Positions 26,088 through 34,077 of a DNA stretch of 64,000 bases are shown here, piece after piece. The translations under genes and the position numbers were made by a program. The DNA lies in assembly GCF_018904615.1 (NCBI RefSeq), contig NZ_JADCNH010000020.1:1-64000 (forward strand). The letters run 5' to 3'. The notes under the pieces were generated by a model. That model had not been told where the DNA came from, made no database searches, and was given only the letters and a program-made list of their open reading frames with translations. Position 1 is the first letter of the stretch. Every line of letters starts with the position of its first letter. The stretch comes from Verticiella alkaliphila. Lineage in GTDB: Bacteria > Pseudomonadota > Gammaproteobacteria > Burkholderiales > Burkholderiaceae_B.

Positions 26088-27296
26088 ATGAAGCATGGCC
26101 CGTTGGCAGGCATGAAGGTGTTGGAACTCGCTCAGATCATGGCGGGGCCCACGTGCGGGGTGATGCTCGCCGACCTGGGCGCCGATGTGATCAAGGTCGA
26201 GAAGCTACCGGGCGGCGATGACACCCGCGGCTATCGCGAGGACACGGCACACCGCATCCCGCCGTCGTTCGCGATGCTCAACCGCAACAAGCGTGGCATC
26301 GCGCTGAACCTGAAGAAGCCCGAGGGCGTGGCCGTGTTGAAGCGCATGGCCGCCCAGGCCGACGTGCTGATCGAGAACTACCGCGCGGGCACCATGGACA
26401 AGCTCGGCGTGGGCTACGAGGCACTCAGGGCGATCAATCCTGCGCTCATCTACTGCTCGATCTCGGGCTACGGCCGCACCGGACCGATGGCCGACAAGGG
26501 CGGGTTCGATCTCATCGCCCAGGCCTTCGGCGGCATCATGAGCGTGACGGGCGAGCCCGGCGGCGCGCCCATGAAACCCGGGAACTCGGTGGCCGACATC
26601 AATGCCGGCCTGCTGGCGGTGATCGGCATCCAGGCCGCCTACGTCGAGCGGCTGCGCACGGGGCAAGGGCAGTACGTGGATACGTCGCTCTTCGAAGCCT
26701 CCCTGCAGCAGATGTACTGGTTCGCGGCGATCTACTTCGCCACGGGCCGCTCGCTGGGCGGCGCGGGTTCCGGCCATCCCCTCATCGCCCCCTACCAGGC
26801 GTTTCGCACGGCCGATCAATGGATCACCATTGGCGGGGCCAACCAGGCCAACTGGCATCGCATCGCGGATCTGCTCGGGCACCCGGAGTGGAGGGAAGAC
26901 CCGCGCTTCCTGGCTGGCGAGAACCGCAAGGCCAATGAGAAGGTGCTGGCCGATCTGATCGGCGAGATCCTGGTGACCCAGCCGGCAGCCTATTGGCTGG
27001 ACAAACTCGACGCGGTCGGCGTGCCGGCAGGCCCCGTCAACACCATCGGCCAGGCCCTGGCGCATCCGCAGGCCGCCGCGCGCGATATGGTCGTCACCGT
27101 GGATCACCCGAGCGCCGGCCCGATGCGCGCGCTCGGTCTGCCCGTGAAGCTGTCCAACCTGCCCCCGGGCCAGCCGACGCCACCGCCGCTGCTGGGCGAA
27201 CACACACGCGCCGTCCTCGCCGATTATGGCTTCACCACCGACGAGGTCGACGACCTGCTCGCCTGCGGCGCCGTGACAGAAACCTCGGCCACTTGA
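26088..27296 (+). CDS. CaiB/BaiF (class III) CoA-transferase
   Basis: Family III CoA-transferase of 402 aa, exchanging CoA between carboxylic acids. Conserved features are the opening GMKVLELAQIMAGP, ADLGADVIKVEKLPGGDDTRG, LIENYRAGTM, the ISGYGRTGP stretch and GGFDLIAQAFGG carrying the expected catalytic Asp. C-terminal swapped-domain segments are present (GVPAGPVNTI). AAGGAGA precedes ATG 26088. Within this operon it would activate the imported acid to its CoA thioester; donor and acceptor are unknown. Confidence 0.92.
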   Translation: MKHGPLAGMKVLELAQIMAGPTCGVMLADLGADVIKVEKLPGGDDTRGYREDTAHRIPPSFAMLNRNKRGIALNLKKPEGVAVLKRMAAQADVLIENYRAGTMDKLGVGYEALRAINPALIYCSISGYGRTGPMADKGGFDLIAQAFGGIMSVTGEPGGAPMKPGNSVADINAGLLAVIGIQAAYVERLRTGQGQYVDTSLFEASLQQMYWFAAIYFATGRSLGGAGSGHPLIAPYQAFRTADQWITIGGANQANWHRIADLLGHPEWREDPRFLAGENRKANEKVLADLIGEILVTQPAAYWLDKLDAVGVPAGPVNTIGQALAHPQAAARDMVVTVDHPSAGPMRALGLPVKLSNLPPGQPTPPPLLGEHTRAVLADYGFTTDEVDDLLACGAVTETSAT

Positions 27297-27310
27297 TAGC
27301 GGAGATTGCG

Positions 27311-28294
27311 ATGTCGGATACCCACGGCGTTCTCGTTCATCACCACGGCGGCCCGGAGGTCCTCGAGTACGGGCCGCTGCCTGTGCGCGATCCTGCACCC
27401 GGCGAGGTGCGCGTGCGCCAGCAGGCCATCGGCCTGAACTACGCCGACATCTACCAGCGGCAGGGCGAAGCCGGGCCGCACGCGACGGGGCAGTTTCCGT
27501 TCATCCCGGGTTCACAGGGAGCCGGGGTGGTCGAGGCCGTTGGCCCTGGCGTGCAGCGCCTGCGCGTGGGGGATTCGGTGGGCTATATCCATGGCGCCAC
27601 CTACGCGGACGCGGTTTGCGTGCCGGAGGATCGGGCGGTGTTACTGCCGCCCAGCCTGCCGGTGGAGCTCGCCGCCGCCTTCCTGCTGCGCGGCCTCACC
27701 GCCGAGTACCTGCTGCACCGACTGCATGCCGTGCAGCCGGGCGAAGCCATCCTGGTCCACGCCGCGGCGGGCGGGATGGGCGAGGTGCTGGGACAGTGGG
27801 GGCGGGCACTGGGCGCTACCGTCATCGGTACGGTCGGTGGCACTGCCAAGTTCGACACGGCTCGCGCACATGGGTGTCATCACGTCGTCGACTACCGCAA
27901 GCCCGGCTGGGCCGACGAGGTCAACGCCCTGACGAACGGCGAGGGCGTGGCCGTGGTGTACGACGCGGTGGGCAAGGATGTCTTCGTGGATTCGCTCGCG
28001 TGCTTGCGCACGCGCGGCTTGGCGATCAACTATGGCACGGCGTCCGGCAACGTCGAAGGCTTTGCGCTGCAACGCCTGCATGCCAAATCGCTGTCGGTGT
28101 GCCGGCCGACGCTGCGCAGTTTCATTGCCAAGCCAGACGAACTCGCCGCTGCGGCCGCGCGCTTTGTCCAGGCCATCGAGAACGGATGGCTGCGCCTGGC
28201 GGTGAGCCGCCGCTATGCCTTGCGCGACGTGCAACAAGCCCACGCGGACCTGGCAGCACGCGTCACCACGGGCGCGGCCATCCTGGTCCCGTGA
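27311..28294 (+). CDS. NADPH:quinone oxidoreductase / zinc-independent MDR
   Basis: Medium-chain dehydrogenase/reductase of the quinone-oxidoreductase (QOR) subgroup, 327 aa. GroES-like N-domain with GLNYADIYQRQG and FIPGSQGAGVVEAVG; nucleotide-binding AAAGGMG motif (about residues 155-161); no structural zinc Cys cluster. It would reduce a quinone or, in a CoA pathway, possibly an enoyl thioester. It starts 14 bases after the CoA-transferase and ends the operon; 8 bases separate it from the convergent M81 gene. Confidence 0.9.
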   Translation: MSDTHGVLVHHHGGPEVLEYGPLPVRDPAPGEVRVRQQAIGLNYADIYQRQGEAGPHATGQFPFIPGSQGAGVVEAVGPGVQRLRVGDSVGYIHGATYADAVCVPEDRAVLLPPSLPVELAAAFLLRGLTAEYLLHRLHAVQPGEAILVHAAAGGMGEVLGQWGRALGATVIGTVGGTAKFDTARAHGCHHVVDYRKPGWADEVNALTNGEGVAVVYDAVGKDVFVDSLACLRTRGLAINYGTASGNVEGFALQRLHAKSLSVCRPTLRSFIAKPDELAAAAARFVQAIENGWLRLAVSRRYALRDVQQAHADLAARVTTGAAILVP

Positions 28295-28302
28295 GGCCGC
28301 AC

Positions 28303-29802
28303 TTAATCGGTTAGCGGATAGTCCGCGGCAATGTGAGGATGCCGGAACGGCAGCAACGAGAGATCCAAGCATGCCGGGCCTGGGGCATCACAGTCGATGA
28401 TGCGAGTGCAAACCTCGGCGAATGCGGCACGGAAGTGGTTCTTCGCCTTCACGCACAGCAGGCGCAATTCCGCCAGCTCCACACCGTGCAAGGCATAGAA
28501 CGCAGGATCATCGGCTGCCGCGACGCGCTCGGTCACGATGATGCGAATGGACGGCTTGGCGACCAACCGCAGCACCGCGCTCGGGCCGCAGAAGCGTGCG
28601 ACGCCTGTCTGCATCGGCCCGATGTTGCGGAAGTGACCGTCGGTCAGATGTTCGACCGTGGCGTGCACGGGCACGCCTGCACCGAAGCGATCGCCGTGTC
28701 GCGCGCCGAGCGTCAGACGAAGTTCCGCGCCGACGCCTGCGCGATGGGCGGCCCCCGCGGATTGCGGGCTGGCGATGCTGGCAAACACGGTGGGTCCTTG
28801 TGGATCCGCCGCCAGCAATGCCCGAAGCAGGCCGGTGGTGTCGCCACCACCACCCGACAGGGGGTTGTCGGCCGAGTCGGTGACCGCGATCAGCCCAGCC
28901 TGCGTGACCGCGAGCGCGGTGGCCAAAGCCTCGTCTGGGCTCGGCAGGCGCACGCGAAACTGCGGCGCGAGTTCGTGGATCCGTTGCGAGACCTCGCGCG
29001 CGGCCGCGTCGGCCTGACGTCCGTCGGGATCCCGGGCAGCATCGCTCACCACGAAGACCGAGGCGCCTGTGGCAGCGGTATCGGAATAGGGGAACCCGCC
29101 GAACACAGAAACGTCGAGCACGGGATCCGCCGTGGCGGCCCTCGCCGCCTGCTCGAGTTCGTGCATGGGACCTGCGATTGTGCGCATGTTCATGCTGGGC
29201 AGGATCACGCCGTGATTGTGCAGGGCCAGACGGGTGCGCAGGCCATGTTCGGCGCAACGCACAAGCCCCGCGATGACGCGCTCGGCGGTCTCGTGCATGT
29301 CTACATGGGGGTGGGTGCGATAGGCGCTTGCGATGTCGAGCACATCCGCCCAGTCGGGGGGCATGTTGGCATGCAGATCAAAACTCGCGCCCAGCGGCAC
29401 TTTTGGCAGCATGCTGCGCACGAGACGGGCGACGTCGAGTTCCGGTGTGTCGTTGTCGGCAGTGATGGCCGCGCCGTGTAGCGACAGGTAGACGGCATCC
29501 CAGGTGCCGACGCGCAACCCCGCCTCGATGTCGGCCGTGAAGCGAGCAAAGACATCCGGTGCCACGGGGCCGGCGGGCAACGCGGAGGCGCAGCGCAGGA
29601 CCACGACCTCCCAGTCTGGGCGGGCGTCGGCGAAGCTTGCCACCGCGCCGAGTTCGGTGGCAGTGCCCCGCATGGCATTCAGCACCTCGGGACCGGCCTG
29701 CCATTCATACGCGTCGAATTTCTCCTGCGTGGCCGGCTCTGGGCCGAAGGCGTTGCCCTCGAACCAGAACCGCGCCACCGCCATGCGCTTTCTGCGTGTC
29801 AT
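28303..29802 (-). CDS. M81 family metallopeptidase (MlrC-like)
   Basis: Zinc metallopeptidase-like protein related to MlrC, the last enzyme of microcystin degradation, 499 aa. Visible features are VARFWFEGNAF at the start, YLSLHGA, SFDLHANMP and YRTHPHVDMHETAERV with the metal-ligand pattern, and the DSADNPLSGGGGD motif of the MlrC C-terminal domain. Most environmental homologues have nothing to do with microcystin. The ATG at 29802 overlaps the Bug-gene stop (ATGA); ATG 29784, right at the conserved start, is possible. Third gene of the nitrilase-Bug-M81 transcript. Confidence 0.87.
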   Translation of the reverse strand: MTRRKRMAVARFWFEGNAFGPEPATQEKFDAYEWQAGPEVLNAMRGTATELGAVASFADARPDWEVVVLRCASALPAGPVAPDVFARFTADIEAGLRVGTWDAVYLSLHGAAITADNDTPELDVARLVRSMLPKVPLGASFDLHANMPPDWADVLDIASAYRTHPHVDMHETAERVIAGLVRCAEHGLRTRLALHNHGVILPSMNMRTIAGPMHELEQAARAATADPVLDVSVFGGFPYSDTAATGASVFVVSDAARDPDGRQADAAAREVSQRIHELAPQFRVRLPSPDEALATALAVTQAGLIAVTDSADNPLSGGGGDTTGLLRALLAADPQGPTVFASIASPQSAGAAHRAGVGAELRLTLGARHGDRFGAGVPVHATVEHLTDGHFRNIGPMQTGVARFCGPSAVLRLVAKPSIRIIVTERVAAADDPAFYALHGVELAELRLLCVKAKNHFRAAFAEVCTRIIDCDAPGPACLDLSLLPFRHPHIAADYPLTD

Positions 29803-30809
29803 TGCACGGTCGCCTTGAGGTCTTTCAGCACCTCGCCATAGCGTGCTTGCTCGGACGTGAGATGTTCGGCGAGCCGGGACGGTGGGCCACCGACGTGCAC
29901 CGCCCCCAAGGCGCGAAACTTCTCGATTGCCTGGGGCTGCTTGGCGAACGCGTCGATGGCGGCGGCGATGCGTTCGGTGATGGCCCCTGGCGTTTCGGCC
30001 GGTGCCACGATCACGAACCAGGAAGGCAGTACGTACCCCGGGACGGTGGCGCCAACCGGTTGCACGCCGGGAAGAACTTCGAGCTCCTTCTCGCTTGCCA
30101 CGCCCAGGGCGAGCAGGCGTTCAGAGCGGATATGGGGCAGCGCAGTGGGCACGTTGTCGCCCGCCAGATCGATGTGGCCGGCCATCAGGTCGGCCGACGC
30201 CTGTGCCGCACCCTTGTACGGCACGTGCGAGATGTCCACGCCGGTGAGCTGCTTGAGCAACTCCAGCTGGATGTGGCCCGTGCTGCCCACGCCGGGCGAG
30301 CCCCAGTTGAGCTTGCCAGGCTCGGCCCGGGCCCGGTCCAGGAGATCCTGGATGGTCTTCAGCCCGGACGCCGGATTGGTGACGATGACGTTCGGCACGT
30401 CCGCCACATAGGAAACGGCCGTGAAATCCTTCGCCGGGTCGAACGACATCTGCTTGTAGATGTAGGGGTTGATCGCAAGCGGGCCTGGCGTACCCATCAG
30501 CAGCGTGTAGCCATCCGGCTTGGCGCGAGCGACTTCGCTCGCGCCGATGTTGGCGCCGGCGCCTGGCTTGTTGTCGACGATCACTTGCTGCCCGAGCTCC
30601 TTGCCCAGCCCTTCGGCCACCAGGCGCGCGAGCACATCGGTGGTGCCGCCGGCGCCGAAGGGAACGATCAGCGTGAGAGGCCGGGTCGGCCATTCGGCGG
30701 CCAAGGCAGGCGCCGCGCCGATGCCTGTAGCGAGCGCTGCCGTGGCGGCGAATGCGACGAGCGCGACACGGCGCGCGCGATGATGTTGCGTTGCGAAGCA
30801 ATGTGCCAT
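29799..30809 (-). CDS. Bug-family tripartite tricarboxylate-type binding protein
   Basis: Periplasmic binding protein of the Bug (TctC-like) family, 336 aa, with a signal ending near ALAA (about residue 38). Diagnostic pieces are EWPTRPLTLIVPFGAGGTTDVLAR, the VDNKPGAGANIGA loop and HVPYKGAAQASADL. No TctA/TctB membrane subunits are nearby, the common orphan state in Bordetella-type genomes. Stop overlaps the M81 start; the nitrilase gene ends 42 bases upstream. The ligand is unknown; the cluster hints at a nitrogen-containing acid or amide. Confidence 0.92.
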   Translation of the reverse strand: MAHCFATQHHRARRVALVAFAATAALATGIGAAPALAAEWPTRPLTLIVPFGAGGTTDVLARLVAEGLGKELGQQVIVDNKPGAGANIGASEVARAKPDGYTLLMGTPGPLAINPYIYKQMSFDPAKDFTAVSYVADVPNVIVTNPASGLKTIQDLLDRARAEPGKLNWGSPGVGSTGHIQLELLKQLTGVDISHVPYKGAAQASADLMAGHIDLAGDNVPTALPHIRSERLLALGVASEKELEVLPGVQPVGATVPGYVLPSWFVIVAPAETPGAITERIAAAIDAFAKQPQAIEKFRALGAVHVGGPPSRLAEHLTSEQARYGEVLKDLKATVQ

Positions 30810-30851
30810 GGGATTCTCTAATCGTGGTGGAGGGCCTTGGGTGCAGATTGT

Positions 30852-31676
30852 TCAAGGCGTGAGTCGGGCGTCCGCTTCCTCGGTCAGGCAGCGGTAGAGA
30901 TCAGGGCGACGGTCACGTCGAACGGGATACGCCACACGCGCTCGCTCGACGGCGTCGCGTGAGACATCAGCCACGAGCAAGGCATCGCTCTGCGTGTCGG
31001 CACTGGCGAGCACTTCGCCATCGGGAGCGATGATGGCGCTTGCGCCACCCATCTGCCAGTCGCCCTCGCGGCCAACCTTGTTCGCTGCAGCGAGAAAGCA
31101 GCCGTTCTCGAACGCACGGGTACGTAGCACTTCCTGGAACATGTTCACGCGCGAGGTGGCGTAAGGCGCGATGAGCAACTCGGCGCCGTTCGCCATCAGG
31201 GCTCGCGCTGTTTCGGGAAATCCCATGTCGTAGCAGATCCCGATTCCCACGCGCCATTCACCCAGTGTGTAGGTGTCAAAGCGAGTGCCGTAGCGAAAGT
31301 ACAGCTTCTCCAGACTCAGCACGCCGGCCGGATGCACCTTGCGGTACTTGAATGTGATGGCCCCGTCCGGACCGATGTGCATCGCCGTGTCGAAATAGAG
31401 TCCCGCTTCGACTTTCTCATAAATCGTGGCCACCACGGCCACGCCGTTGCGGGCGGCGGCCTCACGCACGGCGCTGAGGGTCGGGCCCTCATCCGTTTCG
31501 GCGAGTTGGCAATAGGAGGGGTCCTTGTATTGGGCGAAGAAGATCGTGTTGAAGAACTCGGGCAGCACGACCAGCTCCGCGCCGCGACCCGCCGCCTCGT
31601 CGATGTAATCACAAGACCGCGTGATGTTGCGCGCTACGTCCTCGGTGCTGCGCATCTGCACACAGGCAATTCTCAT
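30852..31676 (-). CDS. Carbon-nitrogen hydrolase (nitrilase superfamily)
   Basis: C-N hydrolase of 274 aa with the full Glu-Lys-Cys triad: Glu40 (VVLPEFF), Lys113 (KYRKVHP) and Cys148 (GICYDMGFPE). It most resembles the amidase branches (N-carbamoylputrescine/N-carbamoyl-beta-alanine amidohydrolase-like), releasing ammonia or carbamate from a linear amide. ATG 31676 has GAGGAGA upstream and starts with the family's MRIACVQM; the longer frame only adds promoter sequence. First gene of the leftward transcript, divergent from the aminotransferase. Confidence 0.9.
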   Translation of the reverse strand: MRIACVQMRSTEDVARNITRSCDYIDEAAGRGAELVVLPEFFNTIFFAQYKDPSYCQLAETDEGPTLSAVREAAARNGVAVVATIYEKVEAGLYFDTAMHIGPDGAITFKYRKVHPAGVLSLEKLYFRYGTRFDTYTLGEWRVGIGICYDMGFPETARALMANGAELLIAPYATSRVNMFQEVLRTRAFENGCFLAAANKVGREGDWQMGGASAIIAPDGEVLASADTQSDALLVADVSRDAVERARVAYPVRRDRRPDLYRCLTEEADARLTP

Positions 31677-31720
31677 CAGGTCTCCTCGAAGGCGAATCCA
31701 CTCGGCATCGGGACCGAAGT

Positions 31721-31766
31721 GATCAATTGATCTAAAAATGATAGGATGAATCATATGATCCATCCT
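31721..31766. promoter_or_regulatory. Two palindromic operator candidates in the divergent region
   Basis: A perfect 12-bp palindrome at 31721-31732 and an imperfect 24-bp palindrome at 31743-31766 (core ATCATATGAT; 22 of 24 positions symmetric) lie between the nitrilase and aminotransferase starts. Both share ATCA/TGAT half-sites and sit in an A+T-rich stretch. They are positioned to control both directions, with the cluster's RpiR regulator as the likely binder. Confidence 0.6.
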
Positions 31767-31826
31767 TCGTGCCGTCACGTCAATACGTCATCGACAGTCG
31801 GCGCGGGCACACTAGGGCAGTAGGGC

Positions 31827-33167
31827 ATGACACACATCCTCCATCGCGTACCCCGCACGCCGCCTTCGCTCGCCGTGCAAGGCGAAGGCAGTTTCCTCAT
31901 CGACCAGGCGGGCACGCGCTATTACGATGGCTCCGGCGGCGCTGCTGTGTCCTGCCTCGGACACGGTCATCCGGAGGTGATAGAGGCCATGATTGCTCAG
32001 TTGCGCAAGCTCGAGTACGCGCATACCGGTTTCTTCTCATCGGAGCCCGCCGAGCAGCTTGCGGACCTGCTCGCACGCCGTTCGCCTGCCGGCCTGGACC
32101 ACGTCTACTTCCTGTCGAGCGGCTCCGAGGCCGTGGAAACTGCGTTGAAGCTGGCGCGGCAATACCATGTCGAACGGGGGCAACCCCAACGCCGACACAA
32201 CATCGCCCGTTTGCAGAGCTATCACGGCAACACGCTAGGAGCGCTTGGCATTGGCGGACATCTGGGACGGCGCGCGCTCTATCAACCCCTGCTTGCGGAA
32301 AGCCACCACGTATCGCCGTGCTTTGCACGGCACTATCGGCGCAACGACGAAACGGACGACGCTTACGGGCGGCGTCTGGCTGCCGAGCTGGAGACGAAAA
32401 TCTTGGCACTGGGTGCCGACACGGTCAGCGCCTTCATTGCTGAGACCGTCGGTGGCGCCACGGCGGGCGCGGTGTGCGCTGTGCCTGGTTACTTTCAACG
32501 CGTACGCGAGGTGTGTGACCGGTACGGCGTGCTGCTGATCCTCGACGAGGTGATGAGCGGTATGGGACGCACAGGCTTCTATCACGCATTCGAGGCGGAA
32601 GGTGTCGTGCCGGACATCCTTTGTCTTGCCAAAGGGCTTGGCGGTGGGTACCAGCCCATCGGCGCGATGCTTGCGCAGGCACACGTCGTCGAAGCGGTAG
32701 TCGCTGGCTCGGGGGCGTTCCAGCATGGCCACACTTATGTGGGACATCCCGTCGCCTGCGCTGCGGCACTTGCCGTACAGACCATCATCGAGCGCGACGA
32801 TCTCGTTGCCCGCTCTGCGCAACTCGGAGCCTACCTCGAGCGAGGATTGCAGCAGCGATTCGTCAACCATTCACACGTTGGCGACATCCGTGGTCGAGGC
32901 CTGTTCATGGCAATCGAACTCATGCAGGACCGCGTCAATGAAAGGCCGTTTGCGCCGCCACTCCAGTTGCACGCGCGCATCAAGCGCCATGCACAGCGAC
33001 TCGGCCTGCTCTGCTATCCGGGCGGCGGCACCATCGATGGCGAACGCGGAGACCATGTGTTGCTCGCGCCGCCGTACCTGACGACGGAAACCGAACTCGA
33101 CATGGCACTCGATCTTCTCGTCAGCGCGGTCGACGCCGGCATCCAGGAGGCTGTCACCGTAGAATAA
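31827..33167 (+). CDS. Class III (omega-type) PLP aminotransferase
   Basis: Fold-type I, class III aminotransferase of 446 aa. The PLP Lys269 is in CLAKGLGGGYQP, the LDEVMSGMGRTG motif supplies the Asp that contacts the pyridine nitrogen, and SSGSEAVETALKLARQYH binds phosphate. Substrates of the class include omega-amino acids, amines and beta-amino acids. In this cluster it may remove an amino group after hydrolysis by the nitrilase or M81 enzyme. Start ATG 31827 gives the standard short N-terminus. The RpiR regulator follows after 22 bases. Confidence 0.9.
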   Translation: MTHILHRVPRTPPSLAVQGEGSFLIDQAGTRYYDGSGGAAVSCLGHGHPEVIEAMIAQLRKLEYAHTGFFSSEPAEQLADLLARRSPAGLDHVYFLSSGSEAVETALKLARQYHVERGQPQRRHNIARLQSYHGNTLGALGIGGHLGRRALYQPLLAESHHVSPCFARHYRRNDETDDAYGRRLAAELETKILALGADTVSAFIAETVGGATAGAVCAVPGYFQRVREVCDRYGVLLILDEVMSGMGRTGFYHAFEAEGVVPDILCLAKGLGGGYQPIGAMLAQAHVVEAVVAGSGAFQHGHTYVGHPVACAAALAVQTIIERDDLVARSAQLGAYLERGLQQRFVNHSHVGDIRGRGLFMAIELMQDRVNERPFAPPLQLHARIKRHAQRLGLLCYPGGGTIDGERGDHVLLAPPYLTTETELDMALDLLVSAVDAGIQEAVTVE

Positions 33168-33189
33168 GGCCCCCGCAGAAGGAGTCAGC

Positions 33190-34065
33190 ATGGATAAGCA
33201 AACGGTGGACAAGCTGATCGAGGCCCAGTATCCAGGCCTGTCCCCGACGTTGCAGCGCGCCGCACGCTATGCCATCGACAACCCGCGGTCCATCGCGCTG
33301 AACTCGATGCGCGCTTCAGCCGCCGAAGCCGGGCTGCAGTCCAGCGCTATGCACCGACTTGCAAGGCAACTGGGTTTCGAAGGCTACGATGATTTGCGGA
33401 CGGTCTATCGGGAGTGGCTCGGGCAGGAGGGTGCGTCGTTCTCGGCCCGCGCCACGGCATTGCAGCGACGCGGCGCGCACGGCCAGGCCGGCACGCTGGT
33501 TGCGGACATGGTGGCGGCCGATACTCGCAGTCTGGAGCGCATGACGACGCCAGAGACCATGGCCGCGATTGCCGCCGCCCATGACATTTTGAGAGAGGCA
33601 CGTCATATCTACGTGGTCGGATTGCGGAGCCTGATGCCGGCTGCGTTCTACTTCAACTATGCCTGTGGCATGTTCCGGCACAACACCACGTTGCTCACGG
33701 GTGTGGGTGGCACCTTTGCCGACGAGCTGCGTCGTGCTGGCCCAGACGACGCGCTGTTGGTATTCAGCTACGAGCCGTACGCTCGCGACACGGTCCGCGC
33801 CGTGCGATTCGCAAACCTGAAAGGCGTGCGTGTCGTGGGCGTCACCGACAGTGTGGTCGCGCCAATAGCCGCTCAGGCGGCAGCCCTCATCGTGGTGGGC
33901 AATGCGTCGCCGTCCTTGTTTCCCTCTGTCGCTCCGGCGCTTGCGGTAGCGCAAGCGCTTGCGGCGCTGCTGCTGGCGAGTGGCGGCGCGGCGAGCCTGC
34001 GCGAAGTCGAAAAGAGCGAAGCGCAACTGCGCGACTTCGCGGTGTACCTCGACGAAAAGGGCTGA
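33190..34065 (+). CDS. MurR/RpiR-family transcriptional regulator
   Basis: Regulator of 291 aa with an N-terminal RpiR helix-turn-helix (SPTLQRAARYAIDNPRSIALNSMRASAAEAG then SAMHRLARQLGFEGYDDLR) and a C-terminal SIS domain (about 125-255), which usually binds phosphosugars but in many family members binds other metabolites. AAGGAG precedes ATG 33190. It is downstream of the aminotransferase on the same strand and is the obvious regulator of the divergent nitrilase-Bug-M81 and aminotransferase genes. Converges with glnS. Confidence 0.9.
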   Translation: MDKQTVDKLIEAQYPGLSPTLQRAARYAIDNPRSIALNSMRASAAEAGLQSSAMHRLARQLGFEGYDDLRTVYREWLGQEGASFSARATALQRRGAHGQAGTLVADMVAADTRSLERMTTPETMAAIAAAHDILREARHIYVVGLRSLMPAAFYFNYACGMFRHNTTLLTGVGGTFADELRRAGPDDALLVFSYEPYARDTVRAVRFANLKGVRVVGVTDSVVAPIAAQAAALIVVGNASPSLFPSVAPALAVAQALAALLLASGGAASLREVEKSEAQLRDFAVYLDEKG

Positions 34066-34077
34066 CCTGCTCGACGC

